Position numbers and translations under genes: made by a program
DNA from: Streptomyces roseofulvus
Lineage (GTDB): Bacteria > Actinomycetota > Actinomycetes > Streptomycetales > Streptomycetaceae
Assembly: GCF_039534915.1 (NCBI RefSeq)
Contig: NZ_BAAAWE010000001.1
Location: 2,728,001 to 2,792,000 of the forward strand
Direction of reading: 5' to 3'
DNA: 64,000 bases
Notes under the pieces: model-generated
Told to the model about the DNA's origin: nothing
The model's database searches: none
The model's input: the letters and a program-made list of their open reading frames with translations, nothing else
Shown here: positions 29,690 to 36,998 of the stretch, one piece after another
How positions within the stretch are numbered: position 1 is the first letter of the stretch
How the letters are laid out: every line of letters begins with the position of its first letter

Positions 29690-29938
29690 ATGCGGATTCG
29701 AGTGCGGCGCACAGGTGGTTTCGCGGGCATCGAGCGGTCGGCGGAGGTGGAGGTCTCGGGTCCCGAGTGGGAGTCCCTGGCCTCCGCCGCCCTCGCGGCC
29801 CCGGAGGCCGTCCGGGTCGTCCCGGACGGCTTCGCGTACGAGATCACCGTCGACGGACGGACGGTGCGGTGCGCGGACCCGCACCTCACCGACGCCCAGC
29901 GGACCCTCGTGACGAGGGTCCTCAAGGAGGGCGCGTGA
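29690..29938 (+). CDS. Emfourin-like inhibitor of protealysin-type protease
   Basis: 82 residues, 21 bases after the protease stop. It begins MRIRVRRTGGFAGIERSAEV, the signature of emfourin-family proteins, and has PDGFAYEITVDGRTVRC in the middle and DPHLTDAQRTLV towards the end. Emfourin from Serratia inhibits the adjacent protealysin (a cysteine- and metal-independent protein inhibitor of M4 proteases). The conserved neighbourhood makes the same job likely here, probably keeping the protease inactive in the cytoplasm. Confidence 0.8.
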   Translation: MRIRVRRTGGFAGIERSAEVEVSGPEWESLASAALAAPEAVRVVPDGFAYEITVDGRTVRCADPHLTDAQRTLVTRVLKEGA

Positions 29939-29939
29939 G

Positions 29940-30941
29940 CTAGCGCCCGAAGAGACGGCCCAGGAAGCCGGACTTCCGCTCCTCCGGGGGGCGGGCGGGC
30001 CCGACTTCGAGCTCCCACGCGCCGTCCCCCATGACGACGCCCAGGACCAGGGGCCCCTCGGGGAGCGGCTTCGCTTCCTTCGGGCGTCGGCCCGTCTCGC
30101 TCGCCAGGACGGCCGGGTACGGGGCGGGGGCGCCGGGGCGGCGCGGCTTGTGGCCCTCGATGCGCAGCCACCCGGTCCCCTCGTCCGGGCGCATCCGGGA
30201 GACCAGCTCGCCCGCGGGGCCGGTGTGGAGGAGGACATCGGAGCCCTGCCCGGCGGCCGCCTCGCCGAGCATGCGCGCCGCGCTGAGGGGCCGGATCACG
30301 ACCACCCACTCGTCCGAGTCCTGGCACACGACGGTGAAGCGCAGGGGGTACAGGTTGTCGCACCACATCACCCGCCGGTCGACCCGGTGGGGCGGGAAGC
30401 TCCTGGCGAGTTGGACGGCCTCCTTGCCGTTCCAGTCGAGGGAGTCCATCCAGAAGATGCCGGAACCCTTCCGGGCGACGTCGACCAGGACGTAGCCGGG
30501 CGGGACCGTCTCCTCCATGGCGAACTTCGCGTCGCCCCTGCCGGTGTACACGATGTCCTCGAACTCCCCGCCGAGGATCCCGGCGACCGCGGTCCTCCCG
30601 GGGGACGGAGCGGGTGGGGAGGAAGAGGAGGCGGGCGAGGATGAGGAGGCGGGCGGGACGGCGATCAGGTCTGTCCACCATCCGCCTGCCGCGAGGTCGA
30701 CGCGGTGCGGGGGCCGCGCACGGTCCTCCCCCGGTGAGCCGGCCCCGACGGCCGGTGCGCCGCCCACGGCGGAGCCCGTACCCGAGCCCGGGGTCGTACC
30801 CGCGCCGGTATCCGTACCCGCGCCGGTATCCGTACCCGCGCCCGACGACTTGCCGACGCCCGGGATGTCCAGCGGAACGGGTCCGGCCTGCCCTGTCTGC
30901 CCGGGGTCCGGCAGGTCCTCCCCCTTGCTGATCTGCGTCAC
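29940..30941 (-). CDS. Hypothetical protein with a repetitive Gly-Thr linker
   Basis: 333 residues from GTG at 30941. Residues 30-120 are low complexity, including GTDTGAGTDTGAG encoded by two perfect 18-bp repeats (CGCGCCGGTATCCGTACC at 30801-30818 and 30819-30836). The C-terminal 200 residues look folded: FEDIVYTGRGDAKFAM, GSGIFWMDSLDWNGKEAVQL, DNLYPLRFTVVCQDSDEW. No signal or membrane segment. I do not recognise a family. It follows a 130-residue gene by four bases in the era transcript and converges on the emfourin gene. Confidence 0.7.
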   Translation of the reverse strand: MTQISKGEDLPDPGQTGQAGPVPLDIPGVGKSSGAGTDTGAGTDTGAGTTPGSGTGSAVGGAPAVGAGSPGEDRARPPHRVDLAAGGWWTDLIAVPPASSSSPASSSSPPAPSPGRTAVAGILGGEFEDIVYTGRGDAKFAMEETVPPGYVLVDVARKGSGIFWMDSLDWNGKEAVQLARSFPPHRVDRRVMWCDNLYPLRFTVVCQDSDEWVVVIRPLSAARMLGEAAAGQGSDVLLHTGPAGELVSRMRPDEGTGWLRIEGHKPRRPGAPAPYPAVLASETGRRPKEAKPLPEGPLVLGVVMGDGAWELEVGPARPPEERKSGFLGRLFGR

Positions 30942-30945
30942 GGCG

Positions 30946-31338
30946 TCATGCTGACACGCCGTCCCCCGGACGGTCGACGGTCGGGTGCGGCGGGGCCGGG
31001 ACGCCCAGGTCGGTGAAGGGGGCGACGAGGAGGGCGTACTGCTCCGGGGTGAGCCGGCCGCGCTTGAGGACCGCGCGGGAGGCGATGCAGATCGCGGACT
31101 TGGCGTCGGAGTGGAGCCCGTCGAGGTGACCGTTCAGCTCGTCGGCTCGGGGCAGCAGCGCCGAGCGGACCCGGTACACCAGCGCCGAGTCCTGAGCCGC
31201 CGACGGCCGCGCCGCGCGACTCGCCTCCCGGCCGCCCCGGGACCGGTCGTCGACCATGCGGTCCCAGGCGGTGGCGAGGGCGGCGGCCGGCAGGGCGGCC
31301 GCCGCGTCGGCGAAGCGTTCCGTCGCGGCGTCGAGCAC
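30946..31338 (-). CDS. Small hypothetical protein downstream of era
   Basis: 130 residues from GTG at 31336-31338, starting two bases after the era stop, so translationally coupled. It reads VLDAATERFADAAAALPAAA, then LHSDAKSAICIASRAVLKRG and LTPEQYALLVAPFTDLGVPA. Mostly alpha helical, cytoplasmic by prediction. It is in the same place in related genomes as far as I recall but has no assigned function. Confidence 0.75.
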   Translation of the reverse strand: MLDAATERFADAAAALPAAALATAWDRMVDDRSRGGREASRAARPSAAQDSALVYRVRSALLPRADELNGHLDGLHSDAKSAICIASRAVLKRGRLTPEQYALLVAPFTDLGVPAPPHPTVDRPGDGVSA

Positions 31339-31340
31339 CG

Positions 31341-32291
31341 TCAGAAGCCCAGGCGGCGGAGCTGCTTGGGGTCGCGCTGCCAGTCCTTGGCGACCTTGAC
31401 GTGCAGGTCGAGGAAGACCGGGGTGCCGAGGAGGGCCTCGATGTGCTTGCGGGACTTCATCCCGACCTCCTTCAGGCGGCTGCCCTTGGGGCCGATGATG
31501 ATGCCCTTCTGGCTGGGGCGCTCGATGTACACGTTGGCGTGGATGTCGAGCAGCGGCCGGTCGGCGGGGCGGCCCTCGCGGGGGATCATCTCCTCGACGA
31601 CGACCGCGATGGAGTGCGGCAGCTCGTCCCGTACGCCTTCGAGCGCGGCCTCGCGGATCAGCTCGGCGACCATGACCTGCTCCGGCTCGTCCGTGAGGTC
31701 GCCCTCCGGGTAGAGCGGCGGGGACTTCGGCAGCAGCGGGATGAGCAGGTCGGCGACGAGCTGGACCTGCTTGTCGCCGACGGCGGAGACCGGCACGATC
31801 TCGGCCCACTCGATGCCGAGCTCGCGGCCGAGCTGGTCGATGGCGATCAGCTGCTCGGCGAGGGTCTTGGAGTCGACCAGGTCGGTCTTGGTGACGATGG
31901 CGACCTTGGGGGTCTTCTTGATCTCGGCGAGCTCCTTGGCGATGAAGCGGTCGCCGGGGCCGAGCTTCTGGTCGGCGGGCAGGCAGAAGCCGATCACGTC
32001 GACCTCGGCCCAGGTGGTGCGGACGACGTCGTTGAGCCGCTCGCCGAGGAGGGTGCGCGGCTTGTGGAGGCCGGGGGTGTCGACCAGGATCAGCTGCGCG
32101 TCCGGGCGGTGCACGATGCCGCGCACGGTGTGCCGGGTGGTCTGCGGCCGGTTGGAGGTGATCGCCACCTTCTGGCCGACCAGAGCGTTCGTGAGGGTGG
32201 ACTTGCCCGCGTTGGGGCGCCCGACGAAGCAGGCGAAGCCCGCCCGGTGGGGGGCGGTGTTCTCATCGGTCTCTTCACTGCGCACGCTCAT
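31341..32291 (-). CDS. era: Ribosome-associated GTPase Era
   Basis: 316 residues from ATG at 32289-32291; GACAAT lies seven bases upstream and no ribosome-binding site precedes it. The ATG at 32300 lies inside that box and is less likely. Era assists maturation of 16S rRNA and 30S assembly. G-motifs: GRPNAGKSTLTNAL, DTPGLHKPRTLLG, TKTDLVDS; the C-terminal KH domain has GIIIGPKGSRLKEVGMKSRK. It heads an operon with two small genes. Confidence 0.95.
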   Translation of the reverse strand: MSVRSEETDENTAPHRAGFACFVGRPNAGKSTLTNALVGQKVAITSNRPQTTRHTVRGIVHRPDAQLILVDTPGLHKPRTLLGERLNDVVRTTWAEVDVIGFCLPADQKLGPGDRFIAKELAEIKKTPKVAIVTKTDLVDSKTLAEQLIAIDQLGRELGIEWAEIVPVSAVGDKQVQLVADLLIPLLPKSPPLYPEGDLTDEPEQVMVAELIREAALEGVRDELPHSIAVVVEEMIPREGRPADRPLLDIHANVYIERPSQKGIIIGPKGSRLKEVGMKSRKHIEALLGTPVFLDLHVKVAKDWQRDPKQLRRLGF

Positions 32292-32298
32292 GGGGGCC

Positions 32299-32304
32299 AT
32301 TGTC
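32299..32304 (-). promoter_or_regulatory. Putative -10 box of leaderless era
   Basis: GACAAT on the minus strand, seven bases before the preferred ATG at 32289-32291. Confidence 0.4.
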
Positions 32305-32341
32305 CCCGATGACGGGCCGCGTCACGTACTCAGTGCCCGGC

Positions 32342-33286
32342 TCACCGTCCCGGGCGGGTCCGGCGGCGCCGGATCCGCCATCCGGCGAAGCCTCCGGCGG
32401 CGCCCAGGAGCAGCACGGTGGCGGCGAGCCAGGGCAGGGCGAGGAAGCCGACGCCGGCGCTCACCCGGACGTCCTCGGCGGTGGCGACGAGGGTCAGCTC
32501 GCCCCAGTCGAGCTGCGGCGATCCGATCCACCGCTCGGTCAGCCGGATCCGCTGCCGGGGCAGCAGCTCGGACGGCACCTGGGCGAGGTCGCGGTCGAGC
32601 AGGGTGCGGCCGAAGAGCCCCTCGGCGGTGAGGACGACCTTGGGGTCGAGGGTGACGTTGCCCCGGTTGTGGAGGGTGTAGGAGAGGACGGCGGTGGAGT
32701 CCCGGGTGCCGGGGACGACCGGCCGGTCCTGCTCCAGGGTGACGTCCTCGACGGCGAGCGCGGGCACGGCCGGGCCGCTGACCTTGAGGTAGACGCGGGC
32801 GCCGACGGCCCGCTGGATCCCCATGGCGACGGAGCCGCCGCCGGGGGTGATCCGCTCGTCGAGGGCGACGACGGCGCCGGGGTGGTCGCCCGGGTCGGCG
32901 TCGGCGGGGACGGTGAGGGTGAAGGGGACGGTGACGGCGGAGCGGGCCGGGACGGTGATCCTGGTGCGCGCGGGCTTGATCCAGGCGCCGGCGCCGGTCT
33001 GCTTCTCCTTCAGGGTGCGCAGGGCGAAGCCGCCGTCGCGCTCGGTGTTGTAGGCGTCGGCGCCGTAGAGCCGGAAGGTGAGCGGGGCGGCGGTCTTGTT
33101 GGTGACGGTGACCTTGTCGCGCAGGGTGGCGCCGGGGTCGGCGGTGAGGAAGAAGTAGGGGCGTTCGCCGAGGCGGGCGGCGGCCGGGTAGACGGCCCAC
33201 TCGCCGTTCTCGGCGGCCTGGGCGGCCGGCGCCCCGAGGAGCAGCAGGGCGGCGCTCAGGAGGAGGACGTACAGCTTGCGTCGCAC
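32342..33286 (-). CDS. Secreted DUF916/WxL-peptidoglycan-type protein
   Basis: 314 residues. Signal peptide MRRKLYVLLLSAALLLLGAP with AQA|AE cleavage. Two beta-rich domains follow: TLRDKVTVTNKTAAPLTFRL and VTVPFTLTVPADADPGDHPG (about residues 50-130) match the DUF916 domain found next to WxL proteins, and the second (VLSYTLHNRGNVTLDPKVVL) resembles its C-terminal partner domain. A membrane helix at about residues 280-300 is followed by RIRRRRTRPGR, so the protein is anchored with its domains outside. Neighbours are two more secreted proteins. Confidence 0.8.
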   Translation of the reverse strand: MRRKLYVLLLSAALLLLGAPAAQAAENGEWAVYPAAARLGERPYFFLTADPGATLRDKVTVTNKTAAPLTFRLYGADAYNTERDGGFALRTLKEKQTGAGAWIKPARTRITVPARSAVTVPFTLTVPADADPGDHPGAVVALDERITPGGGSVAMGIQRAVGARVYLKVSGPAVPALAVEDVTLEQDRPVVPGTRDSTAVLSYTLHNRGNVTLDPKVVLTAEGLFGRTLLDRDLAQVPSELLPRQRIRLTERWIGSPQLDWGELTLVATAEDVRVSAGVGFLALPWLAATVLLLGAAGGFAGWRIRRRRTRPGR

Positions 33287-33376
33287 GGTGCGGAACCCCC
33301 GGGGGTGCGGTCGGGAGGGACGGGAGACGGCCTCGGGGCCGGCCGGGGGTGCGCCCGGCCGGCCCGTCGGCCGCGG

Positions 33377-34714
33377 TCAGGACAGGGTCAGCGTCAGGAC
33401 GCCCGCGTAGCTGCCCGGGGCGGTGAACGCCGGGACGTCCAGTGCGAGCTGGGCGTCGAGGGTGAACTCGCCGCCGGTGAGCGTGCCGTTCGCCGTGGAG
33501 GCGAGGGTGGCGCCGGCGCCGACGGGTCCGGCGGAGCCGGCCGTGCAGGCGCTGGGGCTGCCCGGCTTGGCGACGCAGGCGGGGGTCCAGCTGAGCCGGT
33601 CCGCGCCGATGGCGCCGCCGGGGCCGGTGAAGTCGGTGACCTTGCCGGTCACGGACCAGCCCGCGGGGCCGCCGCGGAAGTCCTTGACCGTCACCGTCCG
33701 GAGGGCTCCGGTGGCCGCGCCGCCCGTGCCGAAGTCGACCGCGGAGAGCGCGACGGCGTCACCGGCCTGGGTCATGGACAGTTCGCCCGCCTGGACGGTG
33801 GCCGTGATCTTCTGGCTGTTCGGCGGGGTCGGGGTGTCGTCGACGACCTGGTACGCGATCGGGCCGGCGCCCTTCTCGGCGTTCCAGCCGCCGCCCTCGT
33901 ACGCCACGATCCCGGTGGTGGCGAGGTCGTTCACCTTGAGCCGGGCGACGAAGCCGCCCGCGCTGTCGGTGGTGACGGTCATCCGGTCGGCGGTCTCGGC
34001 GGCTCCGGCGCGGGCGGCCACGGTCACCTCGGTGAGCGGGGTGAACTTGGCGCCGGTGACGGTCACCCGGACGCCGGGGGCGCCGGAGGTGGCGCCGAGT
34101 TCGAGGGTCCGCTCGTTGGGCACGGTCTGGTCGCCGGCCTGGACCGTCTCGGAGACGGGGGCGGGCGGGTTGAGGACCGTGCAGGGGGTGTCCAGCTCCA
34201 TGATGTAGCTGGTGTGGATGTTGTAGTCGCCCGGCGAGAGGGTGATCGCGCCGGGGGCGGTGACCGTGAAGCTGCCGGTCATGGAGAAGCCCGGGAAGGC
34301 GCCCTTGCCGGGGACCGGCGGGTTCTTCTTGGGGCCGGTGACGCTGACCGTGCCGGTCTGGGCGCCGCCGAGGACGACCTTGCCGGTGGGGGTGAGGATG
34401 TCGGCCGGGAGCGCGAGGTCCACGGGGTTGGACGCGGCCGGCTTGGTGATCGAGTAGGTCACGGCGACCGTGTCGCCGACCTGGGGGTTGGCGTTGTCGA
34501 CCGAGATCACGGCGGTGGTGACGCCCTCGATGGGCGGGATGCCGGCGATGGGCGGCGGGACGCAGCGGGTGGGGAATTCCACCGACTGCCCGGTGCCGGA
34601 CGCCTGCGCCGGGGCGGCGAGCGCGCCGCCGGCCGCGAACGCGAGGGCGGTGGCGCCGAGGACGGCGGTCCAGCGCCGTCTTCGGGCCGCCGCCCGGGTT
34701 CGGGTGAATGCCAT
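33377..34714 (-). CDS. Secreted WxL-like surface protein
   Basis: 445 residues from ATG at 34712-34714 with AGGAGGGGG upstream. Signal peptide with a basic start (RAAARRRRWTAVLGATALAF) and AQA|SG cleavage. Residues 50-190 share a pattern with the next secreted protein (VSVTGPKKNPPVPGKGAFPG against VFTGKKNPAIPAGGAAKLGP). The C-terminal 150 residues resemble WxL domains: ADRLSWTPAC, then LDVPAFTAPGSYAGVLTLTLS-like ending (given as VPAFTAPGSYAGVLTLTL). WxL proteins bind peptidoglycan and are exposed on the surface; function here is inferred from the neighbouring DUF916 protein. Confidence 0.75.
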   Translation of the reverse strand: MAFTRTRAAARRRRWTAVLGATALAFAAGGALAAPAQASGTGQSVEFPTRCVPPPIAGIPPIEGVTTAVISVDNANPQVGDTVAVTYSITKPAASNPVDLALPADILTPTGKVVLGGAQTGTVSVTGPKKNPPVPGKGAFPGFSMTGSFTVTAPGAITLSPGDYNIHTSYIMELDTPCTVLNPPAPVSETVQAGDQTVPNERTLELGATSGAPGVRVTVTGAKFTPLTEVTVAARAGAAETADRMTVTTDSAGGFVARLKVNDLATTGIVAYEGGGWNAEKGAGPIAYQVVDDTPTPPNSQKITATVQAGELSMTQAGDAVALSAVDFGTGGAATGALRTVTVKDFRGGPAGWSVTGKVTDFTGPGGAIGADRLSWTPACVAKPGSPSACTAGSAGPVGAGATLASTANGTLTGGEFTLDAQLALDVPAFTAPGSYAGVLTLTLS

Positions 34715-34796
34715 GTGAGTGCCCCCTCCTGAGGGTCGAGAGGGCGCCATTGACGGCTGGGGGGCGAGAGAAGTCAAGAACGACGGAACCCATCGA

Positions 34797-34834
34797 CTGA
34801 TGACCCATCAGATCGTGTCAAGATCGGCCGATCT
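34797..34834. promoter_or_regulatory. Palindromes upstream of WxL-like gene
   Basis: CTGATG (34797-34802) and CATCAG (34806-34811) are inverted arms, and AGATCGGCCGATCT (34821-34834) is a perfect 14-bp palindrome. They lie 80-120 bases upstream of the start at 34714. Confidence 0.4.
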
Positions 34835-34909
34835 GCCGACTTCTCCGGCATGTCGGCGGGCATGCCGGGGACCGGTGCCGCCCTCGGCAGCACCGGTCGT
34901 GACGGGCGC

Positions 34910-34954
34910 GGTGGATCAGCGGTGGATCAGCGGTGGGTCAGCCGGTGGATCAGC
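34910..34954. repeat. Four tandem copies of an 11-bp unit overlapping a stop codon
   Basis: GGTGGATCAGC occurs at 34910-34920, 34921-34931 and 34944-34954, with a one-mismatch copy at 34932-34942. The last copy contains the stop codon of the neighbouring secreted protein. Confidence 0.9.
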
Positions 34955-35432
34955 TGATGACGAACGGACCCGGGGACTGCGACGTGACCGCGTCGCAGTT
35001 CACCGTGACGCCGAAGATGACCAGCTTGAGGGCGACCCCGGCGAAGTACGAGTTCAGGCGGTCGCCGGCCACCACGTTCGTGGCGGTCAGCGGGCCCAGC
35101 TTCGCGGCGCCGCCGGCCGGGATCGCCGGGTTCTTCTTGCCGGTGAAGACCCGGTCGGGACCGGTGGTGTTGTCCAGGATCAGCGTGGAGCTGATCGTGT
35201 CCGCGCCGACCGAGATCGGCGAGGTCACGGGCGAGTCGATCCACACCTGGGCGGTGGTCCCCGAGTGGGTCATGGTGAGGGTGGCGGGGCCGCCGCCCCA
35301 CGAGCCGCAGTCGTACGACGCCGTGACCGAGCCCGGCGAGACGGCGGCGGAGGCCGTGGGGGCGAAGGCGAGCGAGACTGCGGCGAGGCCCGCGGCGAGT
35401 GTTCCGGCCGCCCCCAAGGTGCTTCTTCTCAT
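34950..35432 (-). CDS. Small secreted protein of the WxL-like locus
   Basis: 160 residues from ATG at 35430-35432 with GGAAGGGG upstream. Signal peptide RRSTLGAAGTLAAGLAAVSL with ASA|AV cleavage. The mature part is a single beta-sandwich-like domain with two cysteines (YDCGSWGGGPATLTM, and VTVNCDAVTSQS near the end), probably a disulphide. It shares the KKNP..P motif region with the 445-residue neighbour, suggesting a common domain. The 3' end lies in an 11-bp tandem repeat. Upstream of the whole three-gene cluster on the minus strand, so a shared promoter is possible. Confidence 0.75.
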   Translation of the reverse strand: MRRSTLGAAGTLAAGLAAVSLAFAPTASAAVSPGSVTASYDCGSWGGGPATLTMTHSGTTAQVWIDSPVTSPISVGADTISSTLILDNTTGPDRVFTGKKNPAIPAGGAAKLGPLTATNVVAGDRLNSYFAGVALKLVIFGVTVNCDAVTSQSPGPFVIS

Positions 35433-35631
35433 GGCGAGTTCGTACCCCTTCCGATGGAGAACGCAGGGGTGCGGGCACTGCGTGGAATGGCGGAGATCTG
35501 ACGGCCCGTCGGACCGTCCGCCGCCTATTGACGCGCAGTCGGCATGGGAAGGCAAGAGAAGTCGCGGAGATCCTTCACAAACGCGCAAGGGCCCGGCCGT
35601 GGCCGGACCCCGCGCCCCGCGCGTACGCCGC

Positions 35632-35994
35632 TCAGCCCGCCGTGACGGCCGAACGCAGCTGCCCGTCCGGGCCCGCGAGCAGCACCGGCGTCTCCGGCCC
35701 GCCCAGGTCCCGGACGGCCGCCCGGTCCTCGTCCGACGCGGCCTCGGCGGCGGACACCACGGCCGCCGCCTCCAGCGACTGCGCGCCGCTCGCCACGGCC
35801 ATCGCGACGGCCGTCCGCAGGGCGCTCAGCTTCAGCGACTCCAGCTCCACCGTGCCCGCCACATAGGTGCGGCCGGTCTCGTCCCGTACCGCCGCGCCCT
35901 CGGGCACGCCGTTGCGGGCGCGGGCGCTCCGCGCCAGCGTGATGATCTTCAGGTCCTCGGCGCCGAGGTCGCCGTGCTCACTGCTGAGTGTCAT
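35632..35994 (-). CDS. Cytidine deaminase-like protein lacking the catalytic motif
   Basis: 120 residues with the length and overall pattern of a cytidine deaminase fold (MTLSSEHGDLGAEDLKIITL, RTYVAGTVELESLKLSALRT). The zinc-binding and catalytic HAE and PCxxC motifs are absent: the corresponding places read TVELES and RDLGGPETP. So it is unlikely to deaminate cytidine, and may be a degenerate or regulatory member. Genes of this family sit near era in related genomes. Confidence 0.65.
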   Translation of the reverse strand: MTLSSEHGDLGAEDLKIITLARSARARNGVPEGAAVRDETGRTYVAGTVELESLKLSALRTAVAMAVASGAQSLEAAAVVSAAEAASDEDRAAVRDLGGPETPVLLAGPDGQLRSAVTAG

Positions 35995-36021
35995 GGACCG
36001 AGCATAGGTCGGGGCGCCGGA

Positions 36022-36906
36022 TCAGCCCGCCAGCGGGTACATCGCCCCCCGCCGGCCCTCCGGCGAGACCAGCCGCTCCAGCCGCTCCGCGGTGCCGGTC
36101 TCCGGCAGCGGGGTGTGCATCACGATCACCAGGTCCGGCCGGGCCGGCACCCGCAGCTGGGTGGCCTCCATGACGAGGAGACCGGCCACCGGATGGTCGA
36201 TCTCCTTGCGGTTCAGGCCGCCCGGACGGATGTCCCGGCGCTCCCACAGCTCCGCGAACTCGGCGCTCGCCGCCTTCGCCTCCTCGACCACCGCGCGGAA
36301 GCCGTCGTCGTCCGGGCACTCCGAGCAGGCCGACCGGAACTGCGCCACCACCTTCGGCGCCAGCTCCTCCCAGCCCCGCGTCCGCCCCCGGTACACCTCG
36401 TCGGTGAAGAAGTCGATCAGGCAGTTCCGGCTGACGTCCGGGCGCATCCCGAACACCGCGGCCGCCGCCTCGTTGTAGATCACCGTGTTCCAGTACACGT
36501 CCATGATGTGCGCCGGGAACGGCATCCACGCCTCGATCAGCCGGCGCAGCCCGTGGCACATGTCCCGGTCCTCCGGGGCGGGTTCGAGGGCCGGCGGGTT
36601 CAGCGCCGCCAGGACGTACAGGTGCCGCCGCTCGGCGGGGCTCAGCCGGAGCACCCGCGCCACCGAGTCGAGCACCTGCGGGGAGACGGAGATGTCCCGG
36701 CCCTGCTCCAGCCACTGGTACCAGCTGACCCCGACCCCGGCGAGGACCGCGACCTCCTCGCGGCGCAGTCCCGGCGTCCGCCGCCGACCGCCGTCCGGCA
36801 GGCCCGCGTCGGCCGGGCTGACCCGGGCCCGACGGCTCATCAGGAACTCGCGCAGCTCGCCCAGCCGGTGCCGCTTGGACGCCTCGCTCTCGCTCGCCGT
36901 CGCCAC
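36022..36906 (-). CDS. Second MmyB-type helix-turn-helix regulator
   Basis: 294 residues from GTG at 36904-36906, with GGGGAGGAC upstream. The same architecture as the regulator at 8375: RRTPGLRREEVAVLAGVGVS with YQWLEQGRDISVSPQ in the DNA-binding part (residues 30-90), then a PAS-like ligand domain with VIYNEAAAAVFGMRPD and the typical VMHTPLPETGTAE ending. Divergent from an MFS gene at 36999. A GTTGCC/GGCAAC inverted repeat lies between them; no CTGGTACCAG palindrome is present. Confidence 0.88.
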   Translation of the reverse strand: MATASESEASKRHRLGELREFLMSRRARVSPADAGLPDGGRRRTPGLRREEVAVLAGVGVSWYQWLEQGRDISVSPQVLDSVARVLRLSPAERRHLYVLAALNPPALEPAPEDRDMCHGLRRLIEAWMPFPAHIMDVYWNTVIYNEAAAAVFGMRPDVSRNCLIDFFTDEVYRGRTRGWEELAPKVVAQFRSACSECPDDDGFRAVVEEAKAASAEFAELWERRDIRPGGLNRKEIDHPVAGLLVMEATQLRVPARPDLVIVMHTPLPETGTAERLERLVSPEGRRGAMYPLAG

Positions 36907-36924
36907 GTGAGCGTCCTCCCCCTG

Positions 36925-36946
36925 GTTGCCTGGTGGTGCGGGCAAC
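36925..36946. promoter_or_regulatory. Inverted repeat in the second MmyB/MFS gap
   Basis: GTTGCC (36925-36930) and GGCAAC (36941-36946) are separated by ten bases, in the 92-base gap between the divergent starts. The centre lies about 30 bases upstream of the regulator. Confidence 0.45.
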
Positions 36947-36998
36947 AGGATAAGTTCCCGCTCCCCGCGGTTGTTCCCGCCCGCCGAGAGTGGGCGTC

